Assembly: GCA_045615545.1 (NCBI GenBank)
Contig: JAZLFA010000059.1
Span: forward strand, 1-48,425
Source: SIG220 sp045615545
GTDB taxonomy: Bacteria > Bacillota_I > Bacilli_A > RFN20 > CAG-826
Length of the DNA stretch: 48,425 nt
Direction: 5' to 3'
Shown here: in pieces, positions 1 to 8,864 of the stretch
Position numbering within the stretch: the stretch's first letter is position 1
Layout: each line of letters starts with the position of its first letter
Position numbers and translations under genes: made by a program
Notes under the pieces: generated by a model
The model's input: the letters and a program-made list of their open reading frames with translations, nothing else
The model's database searches: none
What the model was told of the DNA's origin: nothing

Positions 1-139
1 AGATTGTTAAGCCTTCCTAATTAACAAATACAATCTAACCGTAGGAACTACGGGGATAGCCTACTTACTGGCTAGAATACTAGCCTTGCCTAGGAATCTC
101 CCATCTTCAAATCACTTGTGATTAAGTGGGAGTAGTTCA
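1..139 (+). mobile_element. Right end of an IS200/IS605-type element with omega-RNA-like fold (truncated by window edge)
   Basis: The segment holds three stacked hairpins: CCGTAG/CTACGG (39-53), GGCTAG/CTAGCC (70-85) and a terminal one with arms CTCCCA (98-103) and TGGGAG (127-132), an inner AATCAC/GTGATT stem, and then GTAGTTCA ending at 139. A GGGAG-TAGTTCA type right end after a GTAGGAACTACGGGGATAGC-like block is typical of the 3' end of tnpB elements, where the same DNA encodes the TnpB guide RNA. No tnpB coding sequence is visible; it would lie to the left. The family assignment is by recall of these motifs, not by a search. The DNA right of 139 would be the flanking (guide) sequence. 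Confidence 0.6.
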
Positions 140-179
140 AAATTCAAATATAAAATATGCAATTTTCAATCACAAGAAA

Positions 180-1373
180 CTAAAGATTTTCTTCCTCTAT
201 TTCTTGTATGTCATCTTTTGAGGAAATGCTACTTGAACTAATCGTGTCAAATTTACCTGTTATTCTATTAACTCTAGTATCTAATCTTTCTCTTGTTCTA
301 CTAGCGGTTTCAAGTTGTCTAGAAAAGCTATCCCATTCTTTTGAGAATAGTTCAAATTGTTTTCCAAGAGCCTGCAATTGTTTAGATATTTCTTGTACGT
401 TCTTAGAACGTTCGGCTTCAATTCTAACCATATTAATGGTTACAAGAATTGCTGGTAATGTTGAAGGAGAAGTAATGATAACGCGTTTATCCCTTGCAAA
501 TTCTACAACTTCAGGAAGCTCGTGATGAATGAACGCAAATACTCCGTCATTCGGTATAAACATTAAAGCTTCTGGAGCGGTTTTACCTTCAACAATATAT
601 TTATCTTTGATAACTGTAATATGTTTTTTAACAGCACTGATAAAATCCTTTTTAAGAAGTTCTTTTTCATTTTGGTCTTCCGTTTCATACATTTTGGCAT
701 AATCAGGGAATGGGAATTTTGAGTCAATGCAAATCATCTTGTTTGGCTCTGGCATAAATACAACTGCGTCAGCACGTACATCATCACCATCTTTAACTTT
801 ATGCATTGTATATTGTTCTTCATAACAACCTGTCGTGTCGCCAAAAACATTGTGTAACACCATTGATAATTGGTATTCTCCATATTGACCACGGGACTGG
901 TTTCCTTCAAGAACTTGTTTCAAAGAAACAACATCTTTAGATAGATTCTCTATATTCTTTTGAGCTGAATCAATCGCCATTAATCTTTCTCTAACTTGTG
1001 CCATTGTTTCGGAGGTTCCCTTAAAACCTTCTTGAAGCTTTTCATCAACCTTCTTATTTATTTCAATAAGTCGATCATTGACTTGTTTATTTAATGCATC
1101 AAAACGAGTATTTAATGATTCGGTTATATTCTTTTGAAAACGCTCGAGTTTATCATTATCATTTTCGCTTACTCTAAGCATTTCTTTTGCTAAAACAGTT
1201 TCGATATCTTGTCTCATCTGTTTGCTTAACATCTCTATTTGCATTCCTAAAGCGCCAAGCTCTTTATTATCTAGAGTTTGAGGAGCACTTTCTTTTTTTC
1301 TAAGTAAAATGATTAATAAAATAACGATTAATACAATCGCAATTGATGAAAGAATAATGCCAGCAATTTCCAT
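180..1373 (-). CDS. rmuC: RmuC-family DNA recombination protein
   Basis: The 397-aa product has one N-terminal membrane segment (about residues 4-25), a long coiled-coil region (about 40-150) and then the RmuC nuclease-like domain, recognisable from SRGQYGEYQL, DAVVFMP, ICIDSKFPFPDY, and the EALMFIPNDGVFAFIH and VIITSPSTLPAIL stretches. RmuC proteins are thought to limit DNA rearrangement, but their reaction is not firmly established. Length and order fit the family. On the coding strand AGAGG precedes the ATG. The gene is transcribed divergently from the glycosyltransferase at 1492 and its 3' end abuts the IS-like end at the window edge. It ends with TAG. Confidence 0.93.
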   Translation of the reverse strand: MEIAGIILSSIAIVLIVILLIILLRKKESAPQTLDNKELGALGMQIEMLSKQMRQDIETVLAKEMLRVSENDNDKLERFQKNITESLNTRFDALNKQVNDRLIEINKKVDEKLQEGFKGTSETMAQVRERLMAIDSAQKNIENLSKDVVSLKQVLEGNQSRGQYGEYQLSMVLHNVFGDTTGCYEEQYTMHKVKDGDDVRADAVVFMPEPNKMICIDSKFPFPDYAKMYETEDQNEKELLKKDFISAVKKHITVIKDKYIVEGKTAPEALMFIPNDGVFAFIHHELPEVVEFARDKRVIITSPSTLPAILVTINMVRIEAERSKNVQEISKQLQALGKQFELFSKEWDSFSRQLETASRTRERLDTRVNRITGKFDTISSSSISSKDDIQEIEEENL

Positions 1374-1491
1374 ATGATGTTTACCTCTTATTATTAGTAT
1401 AAAACATTAACTCTATAAGAGTAATGAAAACTATAAATAATATATTATTGTTATTATAGATTTTTATAACAAAATAGACCAAAATAGAAAT

Positions 1492-2631
1492 ATGAAGAAA
1501 CTTTATTGGGCAATCCAAAATTTAGACACTCTTGGTGGTAGCGAGATGGTAAGCATTAATCTTGCCAATTCTTTGTGTAATGATTTTGATATTACTTTAA
1601 TTGTTGTTTCTAAGGTCACTAATGAAATTGTGTATAAGATTGATCCAAAAATTCGAATTATTAATCTCGGAATCAATCCTAAGCTTGTGCGCTTAAATAA
1701 CTATACAAAAAAATATAATGATCAACATAGATATCTGGCATCTGCTTGTTTGGCGATTCGATGTGTACTTGTTATGTTTTTAGGACGATGGCACTATCGA
1801 AAGAAGATTAAAAAACTAATTGATAAAGATCCTGGTTTATTAATTTGTTCAAGCGGTGAAACTTATATGTTTGCACCGAAAAAAGTTGCAAAACTTTATC
1901 ATTATCACTTTAATTCTCGATTATTTTTCTCTTTTGGAGATAAATTTATTCTTGCTCATTCTCATAAACCAAACCAATTTGTATTTTTATCAAAAACCAC
2001 TAGAGACGTAATTGTAAATAAGCGAAAGGATCTCCTTGATTGTTCGACTTATGTTTATAATCCGGTTCGTTTTGAATCGCTTTTAGACACCACATATCAC
2101 AATAATTCAATCGCTGTTGTTGGAAGATTAATTCAACAGAAAAACCCAATGCTTGCGTTAGGTGTTGCTAACGAACTAAAGACTATGAATATCAATTTTA
2201 AAATGACATTCTACGGCAATGGAGCGTTAAAGGACGAAATGGTTAAGTATATAAAAGAAAACGAACTTGATGCTTTTGTTGAACTGGTGAATGAAACACC
2301 AGGCATAAAGGAAGCGATACTCAATTCTGATTTACTATTATTGACTTCGATTTATGAAGGCTACCCTCTTGTTAAAGGAGAAGCAAATGCTTTATCTAGA
2401 CCGATTATATCTTCTAACTGGGGTGACACTGTTTATGAAATTGTTCACGAAGGTCTTGATGGATATGTTATTGATTCCTATGAAGCTAAAGATTACGCTT
2501 TAAAAATAAAAGAATTGTTTATGGACAAAGATAGATTAAAAACTTTGAAGAAAACTTCATATGAATCCAGTCTTAATTGCTCCATAGAAAAGATTAAACT
2601 TAAGTGGTTAGAAATAATAAATAAATATTAA
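1492..2631 (+). CDS. GT4-type glycosyltransferase
   Basis: This 379-aa protein has the GT-B plan: an N-terminal domain opening with a GGSEMVSINLA stretch, and a C-terminal nucleotide-sugar domain with VVGRLIQQKNP (about 205-215), then SIYEGYPLVKGEANAL and DGYVI, which match the E-x7-E type donor-binding region of GT4 enzymes. It probably transfers a sugar to a cell-envelope polysaccharide or lipid; donor and acceptor cannot be told. No transmembrane segment is seen. It leads a short run with the DUF3810 gene 13 bases downstream. No convincing Shine-Dalgarno precedes the ATG, unlike genes inside operons here. Confidence 0.85.
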   Translation: MKKLYWAIQNLDTLGGSEMVSINLANSLCNDFDITLIVVSKVTNEIVYKIDPKIRIINLGINPKLVRLNNYTKKYNDQHRYLASACLAIRCVLVMFLGRWHYRKKIKKLIDKDPGLLICSSGETYMFAPKKVAKLYHYHFNSRLFFSFGDKFILAHSHKPNQFVFLSKTTRDVIVNKRKDLLDCSTYVYNPVRFESLLDTTYHNNSIAVVGRLIQQKNPMLALGVANELKTMNINFKMTFYGNGALKDEMVKYIKENELDAFVELVNETPGIKEAILNSDLLLLTSIYEGYPLVKGEANALSRPIISSNWGDTVYEIVHEGLDGYVIDSYEAKDYALKIKELFMDKDRLKTLKKTSYESSLNCSIEKIKLKWLEIINKY

Positions 2632-2644
2632 AGGAAAATCTCCC

Positions 2645-3787
2645 ATGTTTGCCTTTATCAAAAAATATAAACGTATTTTTATTAAGTTATTAGTGATTTT
2701 AATCTTCTTAACTTTTTTAATTACACTTATTATTTTAAAAAGCAATGTTGATATTTGCGAAACTTGGACAAGAAGCTTTTCTAGATTTTATCAATCTACT
2801 TTGGGTTGGGTATATAAGTACATACCTTTTTCTTTAACGGAATGGCTATTTATTGCTCTACTTATTAGCGGAGTTACATTGTTCATTTTGTTTCTAATTA
2901 ACATGATAAAACGCCACTTTTGCAAGGGTTTTAATCAATTAGCTAACCTTGGAGTCATTTTGACAGTGGTGTTTTCTTTGTCGTTTGCAACCTTTGAAAT
3001 GGCGTACAATCGCGCTCCTCTACCAATTAATTTATATGAGGAAAAAGTGAATAAAACTGAATATAGAAAAATCATTGATTATTTCGTAACAGACCTTAAT
3101 TTTTGTGCCGAGGAATTGACGTTTGGTGCTGATGGAAATTTAATAATGCCGTGTTCGTTAAGTGATGTAAATAAAATGATCGAAGAAGAATATAAAGTGT
3201 TAGATGGTAATGATTATTTTACAAATTTTACAACCTATGGAAAGAATATGGTCTTCTCTTTTTTGTTTAGAGAATTTCATATTACTGGTATAACAACAAC
3301 TGTAACAACAGAAGCGAATATTAATACTTTACAAACTGTTGATGGAATTCCATTCACTGTTGCTCATGAGATAGCACACACAAAAGGCGTGGCTAGAGAA
3401 GAAGATGCTAATTTACTAGCGGCCTACATTTGTTTACAAAGTAAAAATGTTTATCTTAGATATAGTGGCTATGTATATACAATTTGGTCTTTACTTGATT
3501 TAGCTAATTATACTGGTGTTGATAATGAATTTAAGGATGTATATGGCACTCTGTCGGCGAAGTTTATCTCCAATCAAGCTTATGATTCAAGTTATTGGAA
3601 CTCGCATCGTTCCTTGCAGCAATTTGCGGAATGGTGGAACAATCTATATTTAAAAGCTTCTGGCGAAGAAGGCGGAACACAATCGTATAATGATTCACCT
3701 GTGATAATTGATCCATCAACTTTTGAAATAACTACATATTCTACGTTCCAGAAACTTTATTTCTTAATTTACTTTAAAGCAAATTAA
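2645..3787 (+). CDS. DUF3810-type membrane protein with HEIAH metallopeptidase-like motif
   Basis: The 380-aa protein begins with a basic stretch and three hydrophobic segments (about residues 12-30, 60-85 and 98-118), followed by a large, presumably extracytoplasmic domain. That domain contains VAHEIAHTKG followed by EEDAN, a gluzincin-like HExxH plus downstream acidic pattern. This layout matches the DUF3810 family, whose function is unknown although the motif predicts a zinc-dependent peptidase. It lies 13 bases after the glycosyltransferase with AAGGAAAATC before the ATG, so the two are likely co-transcribed. The substrate is not known. Confidence 0.75.
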   Translation: MFAFIKKYKRIFIKLLVILIFLTFLITLIILKSNVDICETWTRSFSRFYQSTLGWVYKYIPFSLTEWLFIALLISGVTLFILFLINMIKRHFCKGFNQLANLGVILTVVFSLSFATFEMAYNRAPLPINLYEEKVNKTEYRKIIDYFVTDLNFCAEELTFGADGNLIMPCSLSDVNKMIEEEYKVLDGNDYFTNFTTYGKNMVFSFLFREFHITGITTTVTTEANINTLQTVDGIPFTVAHEIAHTKGVAREEDANLLAAYICLQSKNVYLRYSGYVYTIWSLLDLANYTGVDNEFKDVYGTLSAKFISNQAYDSSYWNSHRSLQQFAEWWNNLYLKASGEEGGTQSYNDSPVIIDPSTFEITTYSTFQKLYFLIYFKAN

Positions 3788-3846
3788 CATAATTATTACT
3801 GATTTGCTTTTAGTGGATAATTTTTATAAAATAAAAAAGTTCATAT

Positions 3847-4797
3847 ATGCCAGCTATATATTTTCATTACTTAACTTATGATTTGTTATTAGATAAAAAA
3901 GATCCATATAGATTGGTGGGTTTGTTAGGATCGCAAGGTCCTGATCCTTTATATTATTATGGCCATGGTTTATCTCATCGTTCAAATGTTCTTGAAACGA
4001 GAAAAATGGGTAATCGTTTTCATCATGAAAAGATTGCGGATTATTTAGCTGCTATGTATGAGTTTGCTAGTCGTAGAGATGATGAAAAAGAACGAGATGT
4101 ATTGTATGCATATATACAAGGGTATTTATTCCATTATTTTGTCGATCGTAATGCACATCCATACATATTTTATCGAAGTGGTTTTTCGACTCCAAAAGAT
4201 GAAAATGATGTGAAATATCAATTCTTACATAGTAAGTTTGAAAGTTCGCTTGATATCGCTATATCGAAGCGTTATAAATTAAAACGAATTAATCCAGCAC
4301 TTCTTATAATAGTTAAAAGACGTTATTTAAGACTGATAAGTGAAATGTATTATTTTGTTTCACAAAAGGTTTTCTATCCTTGTAATTATTTTAATAAAAA
4401 ATCTTTTTATCGTGCCTATAAAGATTTTAAGTTTGCTTATAGAATTAGTTACAGCAAATTTGGAGCTAAAAAGAATTTCTTTGAAAAGAAATTTAAATAT
4501 TCAATGGTTAATTCGATTTCACATCCATTAACAATTGAAGAAGATATTGATTATTTGAACTTAAAACATTCAACTTGGAGAGATCCAGTGAATGGTACAT
4601 ATAATGATTTATCTATAATTGACATGATAGAAAATGCAAAAAGAGAATTTGAAACAAGCAAACAATTTAGAGAAATAAAAGACAAGTCTGTTCTTAAGAA
4701 TCGTATTTTGCGACTTGTTAAAGATACAGATTTTGATGGTGGAAAAATTGGAAGTAAGAAAATATATTTCTCTTTATATAAGGAGGGTTTGTTCTAA
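3847..4797 (+). CDS. Zinc-dependent phospholipase C-like (S1-P1/PLC fold) protein
   Basis: The 316-aa product begins MPAIYFHYLTYD and carries GSQGPDPLYYYGHG, a cluster of histidines in HRSN and RFHHEK, and GYLFHYFVDRNAHPYIFYRSG, which resembles the helical His/Asp metal-binding core of the zinc-dependent phospholipase C family. There is no signal peptide, so if it is an enzyme it may act inside the cell; phospholipase activity is not shown by the sequence. The C-terminal half is basic. A TTGCTT (3804) and TAAAAT (3827) pair sits just upstream and there is no Shine-Dalgarno. The stop overlaps the next ATG by one base. Confidence 0.65.
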   Translation: MPAIYFHYLTYDLLLDKKDPYRLVGLLGSQGPDPLYYYGHGLSHRSNVLETRKMGNRFHHEKIADYLAAMYEFASRRDDEKERDVLYAYIQGYLFHYFVDRNAHPYIFYRSGFSTPKDENDVKYQFLHSKFESSLDIAISKRYKLKRINPALLIIVKRRYLRLISEMYYFVSQKVFYPCNYFNKKSFYRAYKDFKFAYRISYSKFGAKKNFFEKKFKYSMVNSISHPLTIEEDIDYLNLKHSTWRDPVNGTYNDLSIIDMIENAKREFETSKQFREIKDKSVLKNRILRLVKDTDFDGGKIGSKKIYFSLYKEGLF

Positions 4798-5378
4798 TGG
4801 AAACATTATTAATTAAAAAGAAAGAATACGAAATAGTTAAAGAATATGATGAACATTCATTAAAAGTTTCTTTAGATGGAAAATTTTATTATGTGATGCT
4901 CCTTGGTTATAAAACATTGGCATACAGCAACTTTATGTATGCGTATAAACGTTTATATAACGCTAATGTGTCTATGCCAAAAAGACTTGTTGTCGATAAA
5001 AAGAAAGGCATTGTTCTTTTAGAATTTATTGGTGGCCCTACTGTATTTGATGACTTATGTGAAAAAGACTTAGATGATGCATACTATGAACAAGTATTTT
5101 CGATGAATTGGTTAGCTAAAAGATGCGGTCTACAATTAGACTTTGATCCACATAACTTTAAACTATATGAAAATAGATTATATTACTTATCCTACACTTT
5201 TGATGTTTATCGTCGTGATTTAGACTTTTCTTCAAATCAAGCAAAATACTGGTTTTACACAAAAGAATTTAGACAAGTTCTTATAGATAATCACGTTGAT
5301 TTAGATAAAAGTAGAATTAAAACAGATTTTGAAAGTAATAGAGAAATGGTGTTAAAAATCGTACAATTTTACAAATAA
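4797..5378 (+). CDS. Small kinase-fold-like protein of unknown function
   Basis: The 193-aa protein starts inside the stop of the preceding gene (TAATG), with GGAGGG ten bases upstream, so it is translationally coupled to the phospholipase-like gene. Its layout resembles a shortened phosphotransferase fold: an early strand-rich part, VLLEFIGGPTVFDDL (about 78-92) like a hinge, and LDFDPHNFKLYENRLYYLS (about 118-136) in the place of a D-x4-N catalytic loop. The usual HxD and a clear DFG-like acid are not obvious, so it may be a pseudokinase or use altered residues. The substrate cannot be inferred. The call rests on pattern only. Confidence 0.5.
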   Translation: METLLIKKKEYEIVKEYDEHSLKVSLDGKFYYVMLLGYKTLAYSNFMYAYKRLYNANVSMPKRLVVDKKKGIVLLEFIGGPTVFDDLCEKDLDDAYYEQVFSMNWLAKRCGLQLDFDPHNFKLYENRLYYLSYTFDVYRRDLDFSSNQAKYWFYTKEFRQVLIDNHVDLDKSRIKTDFESNREMVLKIVQFYK

Positions 5379-5413
5379 TCTCATTTAAATTTCTTTCAAT
5401 AATTGAGGTAATA

Positions 5414-5914
5414 ATTATCACAAACCATACAAAAACATTAGTAATACAAGCTTTGATTGCGGCAGCATATGCAGCATTGACTGCAATAACCTACCCAATA
5501 TCTTTTTTAGGTATACAATTTCGTATTGCTGAAATACTAATTATTTTGTGTTTTTTTGACAAGAAAAATGCAATAGGATTGACGATTGGTTGTGTACTTG
5601 TAAACCTTGCTTCTTCTATTGGACCTATTGATGCTGTGTTTGGCGGATTAGCAACATTAGCTTGCGGACTTGTTGTTGGTTTTTCTAGACATCTTGCTAT
5701 TAGCCTTATCTTATCAATTGCAATTAATTCATTTACCGTTGGAGCGGAGTTATATTTTATTCTTAAAGAACCATTCTGGCTTTCTGTTGGTTTGGTGGCT
5801 ATTGGAGAAACTACCGTATTACTAGTTGGGTATATTCTTGCTCATGTATTTAAACGACGCCCAAATATTCTAAAAATTATTAACGCCACTCAAAACATTG
5901 ATTTTAAGTGGTAA
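5414..5914 (+). CDS. queT: QueT-type ECF transporter S-component (queuosine precursor uptake), predicted ATT start
   Basis: The protein is a small integral membrane protein with about five hydrophobic segments and the QueT-like landmarks ALIAAAYAALT near the N-terminus, FRIAEILIIL, and GPIDAVFGGLATL. S-components bind the substrate and rely on EcfA1-EcfA2-EcfT for energy. In-frame TTG at 5453 would cut off the conserved KTLVIQ lead-in. A Shine-Dalgarno TTGAGGT (5403-5409) precedes in-frame ATT (5414) and ATC (5417), so a 166-aa product starting on ATT is preferred. It stands directly upstream of tgt, queA and queH, which supports queuine or preQ1 as the substrate. No preQ1 riboswitch is seen in the short gap before it. 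Confidence 0.78.
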   Translation: MITNHTKTLVIQALIAAAYAALTAITYPISFLGIQFRIAEILIILCFFDKKNAIGLTIGCVLVNLASSIGPIDAVFGGLATLACGLVVGFSRHLAISLILSIAINSFTVGAELYFILKEPFWLSVGLVAIGETTVLLVGYILAHVFKRRPNILKIINATQNIDFKW

Positions 5915-5927
5915 CATTATTTATAAT
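5898..5927 (+). promoter_or_regulatory. Predicted promoter of tgt
   Basis: TTGATT (5898-5903) and TATAAT (5922-5927) are 18 bases apart, inside the 3' end of queT. The start codon of tgt is only 11 bases past the -10, leaving a leader of about 5 bases and no Shine-Dalgarno. Confidence 0.6.
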
Positions 5928-5938
5928 GTATCTCGATA

Positions 5939-7063
5939 ATGAAAGATTTTTATTTAGAGATTTTACATATTGATAAAACTACCGGTGCTAGGTACGGTAT
6001 TTTGCATACTCCACATGGGAATGTTGAGGTTCCTATGTTTATGCCTGTTGGTACACTTGCCACTGTAAAGGGGGTATCCCCAGAGGAATTACATACGTGT
6101 GGCGCGGGAGTTATTCTTGCTAATACTTATCACCTTTCAATTAGACCTGGATCAGAGCTAATTAAAAAGGCTGGTGGCATTCATAAATTTATGAATTGGG
6201 ATGGCCCTGTTTTAACTGATTCAGGTGGTTTCCAAGTTTTCTCTTTGGCGGAGAATCGTAAGATAACTGAAGAAGGTGTTTCTTTTAAAAATCATCTTAA
6301 TGGAGATAAGTTATTTTTCTCTCCTGAAGAGTCTATAAGAATACAAGAAGAAATTGGTTCTGATATTGCTATGTCATTTGATGAATGCATACCTTATCCT
6401 GCCGATTATGAATATGTCAAAAAGTCTACAGAACGCACAATAAGGTGGGCAAAACGCGGACAAATTGCACATAAAAGGGAAGATCAAGCTTTGTTCGGAA
6501 TCGTTCAAGGCGGAGACTATCAAGACCTTAGAGAAATGTGTGCAAAAGAGCTTGCTGCAATGGATTTTCCTGGCTATGCAATTGGCGGCACTTCCATTGG
6601 CGAACCGAAAGAAGTTTGCCTTAGAATGGTAGAATATGCTGTTAAATATTTGCCAGAAAATAAACCGCGCTATTTGATGGGTGTTGGCTCTATTGATTAT
6701 CTACTTGAAGGTATTGCTAGAGGAGTGGATATGTTTGATTGTGTTTTACCAACACGATTAGCAAGACATGGGGCATTAATTACAAAAACCGGAAGAGTAA
6801 ATATTAGAGATGCAAAATATAAGGATGATTTTACCCCTTTAGATCCTAGTTGTGATTGCTATTGTTGTAAAAACTATACAAAAGCATACCTTAGACATTT
6901 ATATGTCTGTGATGAAATATTTGGAAAAAGACTTCTTTCAATTCATAATGTCCGTTTCCTAATCCATTTAATGGAGGGGGCAAGACAAGCAATCAAAGAA
7001 GATCGTTTTGCTGATTATATGAAAGTTACCTATGCCGCATTTGGTGATGAAAGGGGCTTCTAG
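5939..7063 (+). CDS. tgt: tRNA-guanine transglycosylase (bacterial type)
   Basis: Tgt exchanges the wobble guanine of GUN-anticodon tRNAs for preQ1 (or queuine). The 374-aa length is normal. Visible residues are the TDSGGFQVFSL motif with Asp94, GIVQGG (187-192), AIGGTSIGEP (214-223), the nucleophile Asp267 in MFDCVLPTR, and the zinc site Cys305, Cys307, Cys310 and His336. It follows queT and overlaps the GTG start of queA by one base. A good promoter sits just upstream and there is no Shine-Dalgarno, so its mRNA may start almost at the ATG. Confidence 0.97.
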   Translation: MKDFYLEILHIDKTTGARYGILHTPHGNVEVPMFMPVGTLATVKGVSPEELHTCGAGVILANTYHLSIRPGSELIKKAGGIHKFMNWDGPVLTDSGGFQVFSLAENRKITEEGVSFKNHLNGDKLFFSPEESIRIQEEIGSDIAMSFDECIPYPADYEYVKKSTERTIRWAKRGQIAHKREDQALFGIVQGGDYQDLREMCAKELAAMDFPGYAIGGTSIGEPKEVCLRMVEYAVKYLPENKPRYLMGVGSIDYLLEGIARGVDMFDCVLPTRLARHGALITKTGRVNIRDAKYKDDFTPLDPSCDCYCCKNYTKAYLRHLYVCDEIFGKRLLSIHNVRFLIHLMEGARQAIKEDRFADYMKVTYAAFGDERGF

Positions 7064-8094
7064 TGAAAGTAGAATTATTTGATTTTGATTTGCCAGAAGA
7101 GCTTATTGCCCAAACTCCGGCTAAACTAAGAGATCATTCTCGCTTATTAGCGATAAATAAAGACAAAGAAACTTTTGAAGACAAACATTTCTATGAAATA
7201 CTTGATTATCTCCGTCCTGGAGACGTTTTAGTTAGGAATAATACTAAAGTTATTCCTGCTAGATTACTAGGCATCAAAGAAGGCACTTGTGCCCATTGCG
7301 AACTTCTTTTACTTCACCAAATTGAAGGTGATGTATGGGAATGCCTATGTAAACCTGCTAAATCTTTAAAAATTGGAACAATTGTTGCTTTTGGTGAGGG
7401 AACGTTAAAAGCTGAGTGTGTTGGAATCAAAGATGAGGGATTAAGAGATTTTAAATTTATATATAAAGGCATCTTTATGGAAGTTCTTGATTCACTTGGT
7501 AAGATGCCATTACCTCCATACATTAAGAAACAATTGTGTGAAAATGATCGTTATCAAACAGTATATGCAAAATATGAGGGAAGTGCTGCCGCTCCAACAG
7601 CGGGCTTCCATTTCACCGAGGAATTAAATAAAAAAATAATTGAAATGGGTGTTGAAATATTAGAGGTTACTTTACACATTGGTTTAGGTACTTTTAGACC
7701 AATCAAAGTTGAGGATACAAAAGATCATGTCATGCACTCGGAAGTTTATGAAATCACGCCGGAAGTTGCAGAAAAACTAAATAAGACAAAATTAGAAGGA
7801 AGAAGGATTATTGCTGTAGGCACAACTAGTGTTAGAACGCTTGAATCTAATATTAGTAAGTATGGATGTTTTAAAGCTACACATGAATCAACTAATATTT
7901 TTATCGAACCAGGATATCAATATAAGGCTGTCGATTGTTTAATCACAAACTTCCATTTACCTAAATCTACTTTAATAATGTTGGTGTCTGCATTTATGGG
8001 AATGGATTTTACCAAAAAAGTGTATAAACACGCAGTTGATGAAAGATATCGTTTCTTCTCTTTTGGAGATTCAATGTTTATTTATGCAAAATAA
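7063..8094 (+). CDS. queA: S-adenosylmethionine:tRNA ribosyltransferase-isomerase
   Basis: QueA moves the ribosyl part of SAM onto preQ1 in tRNA to form epoxyqueuosine. The 343-aa protein opens with the conserved LFDFDLPEELIAQTPA and has VLVRNNTKVIPARL, AAPTAGFHFT, LHIGLGTFRPI and TTSVRTLE, all QueA hallmarks. It starts on GTG, whose G is the last base of the tgt TAG stop, so translation is coupled. It sits between tgt and queH in pathway order. Confidence 0.97.
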   Translation: MKVELFDFDLPEELIAQTPAKLRDHSRLLAINKDKETFEDKHFYEILDYLRPGDVLVRNNTKVIPARLLGIKEGTCAHCELLLLHQIEGDVWECLCKPAKSLKIGTIVAFGEGTLKAECVGIKDEGLRDFKFIYKGIFMEVLDSLGKMPLPPYIKKQLCENDRYQTVYAKYEGSAAAPTAGFHFTEELNKKIIEMGVEILEVTLHIGLGTFRPIKVEDTKDHVMHSEVYEITPEVAEKLNKTKLEGRRIIAVGTTSVRTLESNISKYGCFKATHESTNIFIEPGYQYKAVDCLITNFHLPKSTLIMLVSAFMGMDFTKKVYKHAVDERYRFFSFGDSMFIYAK

Positions 8095-8722
8095 TAAAAA
8101 TTATCAAAAAATACTAACAAATACCTTAGAATTGCTTGAAAAAGATAATAAAAAACCTTCATTATTGCTTCATGTTTGTTGTGGTCCATGTTCGACGATT
8201 CCTCTTCAGCAATTAAGTAATCATTTTAATATTACAATTCTATATAATAATTCGAATATTTATCCAAAAAGTGAACACGATAGAAGATACAATGAATTGG
8301 TTGATTATTTGAAAAAATATTACCCTGAAATTAAGGTCATTTTAACTAATTATGATAACGAAAATTATAATAAGTCTTTAGAGGCTAGAAAAGATGATCC
8401 AGAAGGTCATGAAAGATGCAGAATTTGCTTTAAAAAACGCTTTGAAGAAGGAATGCAAATTTGCAAAAAAATGAACATTGAATACTTTGGTTCTGTCATG
8501 ACTATTTCTCGTTATAAAAACGCTCAAGATATCAATAAAATAGGTGAAGAATTAGCGATAAAATACGCACCTGTAAAATGGCTTTATGCTGACTTTAAAA
8601 AGAATAATGGTTATGAAGATTCTTTACTCATAATTAAGAAGGAAAATATGTATTTCCAAGAGTACTGCGGATGCGTTTATTCATATAAAAAATATCTTGC
8701 TAAACTTGAGCAAAAAAAGTAA
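8084..8722 (+). CDS. queH: Epoxyqueuosine reductase QueH
   Basis: QueH is the non-cobalamin enzyme that reduces epoxyqueuosine to queuosine in tRNA. The product has the family's cysteine pattern: LLHVCCGPC near residue 25, ERCRICFKKR mid-protein, and EYCGCVYS near the C-terminus, which together can hold an Fe-S cluster and a redox or metal centre. A longer reading from 8036 would overlap queA by 59 bases; the ATG at 8084 (11-base overlap, 212 aa) better matches the family start. With tgt and queA it completes the last steps of the pathway. A terminator follows. Confidence 0.9.
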   Translation: MQNNKNYQKILTNTLELLEKDNKKPSLLLHVCCGPCSTIPLQQLSNHFNITILYNNSNIYPKSEHDRRYNELVDYLKKYYPEIKVILTNYDNENYNKSLEARKDDPEGHERCRICFKKRFEEGMQICKKMNIEYFGSVMTISRYKNAQDINKIGEELAIKYAPVKWLYADFKKNNGYEDSLLIIKKENMYFQEYCGCVYSYKKYLAKLEQKK

Positions 8723-8771
8723 TTTTTTCACTATTTCGACATAAAATTTGCTAAAAAATTTATAACGATTT

Positions 8772-8796
8772 GGTCTATCAAAAATAGGCCTTTTTT
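8772..8796 (+). terminator. Rho-independent terminator after queH
   Basis: GGTCTAT (8772-8778) pairs with ATAGGCC (8784-8790), loop CAAAA, followed by six T residues. It closes the queuosine operon before the ribosomal promoter. Confidence 0.85.
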
Positions 8797-8826
8797 GATT
8801 ATTTTCTTTATTTTAATAATAAATAG

Positions 8827-8856
8827 TTGACACTCGCACACACATAAGAGTATATT
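8827..8856 (+). promoter_or_regulatory. Predicted promoter of the S10 superoperon
   Basis: TTGACA (8827-8832) and TATATT (8851-8856) are spaced by 18 bases, placing the start of transcription near 8863, just before the folded leader. Confidence 0.75.
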
Positions 8857-8864
8857 ATTACACG

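Noticed and set aside
208..525. Plus-strand 105-aa ORF
   Set aside because: It lies wholly inside rmuC on the opposite strand and has no own features.
5379..5413. preQ1 riboswitch before queT
   Set aside because: The gap is only about 35 bases and lacks the preQ1-I pattern (C-rich loop and A-rich tail).
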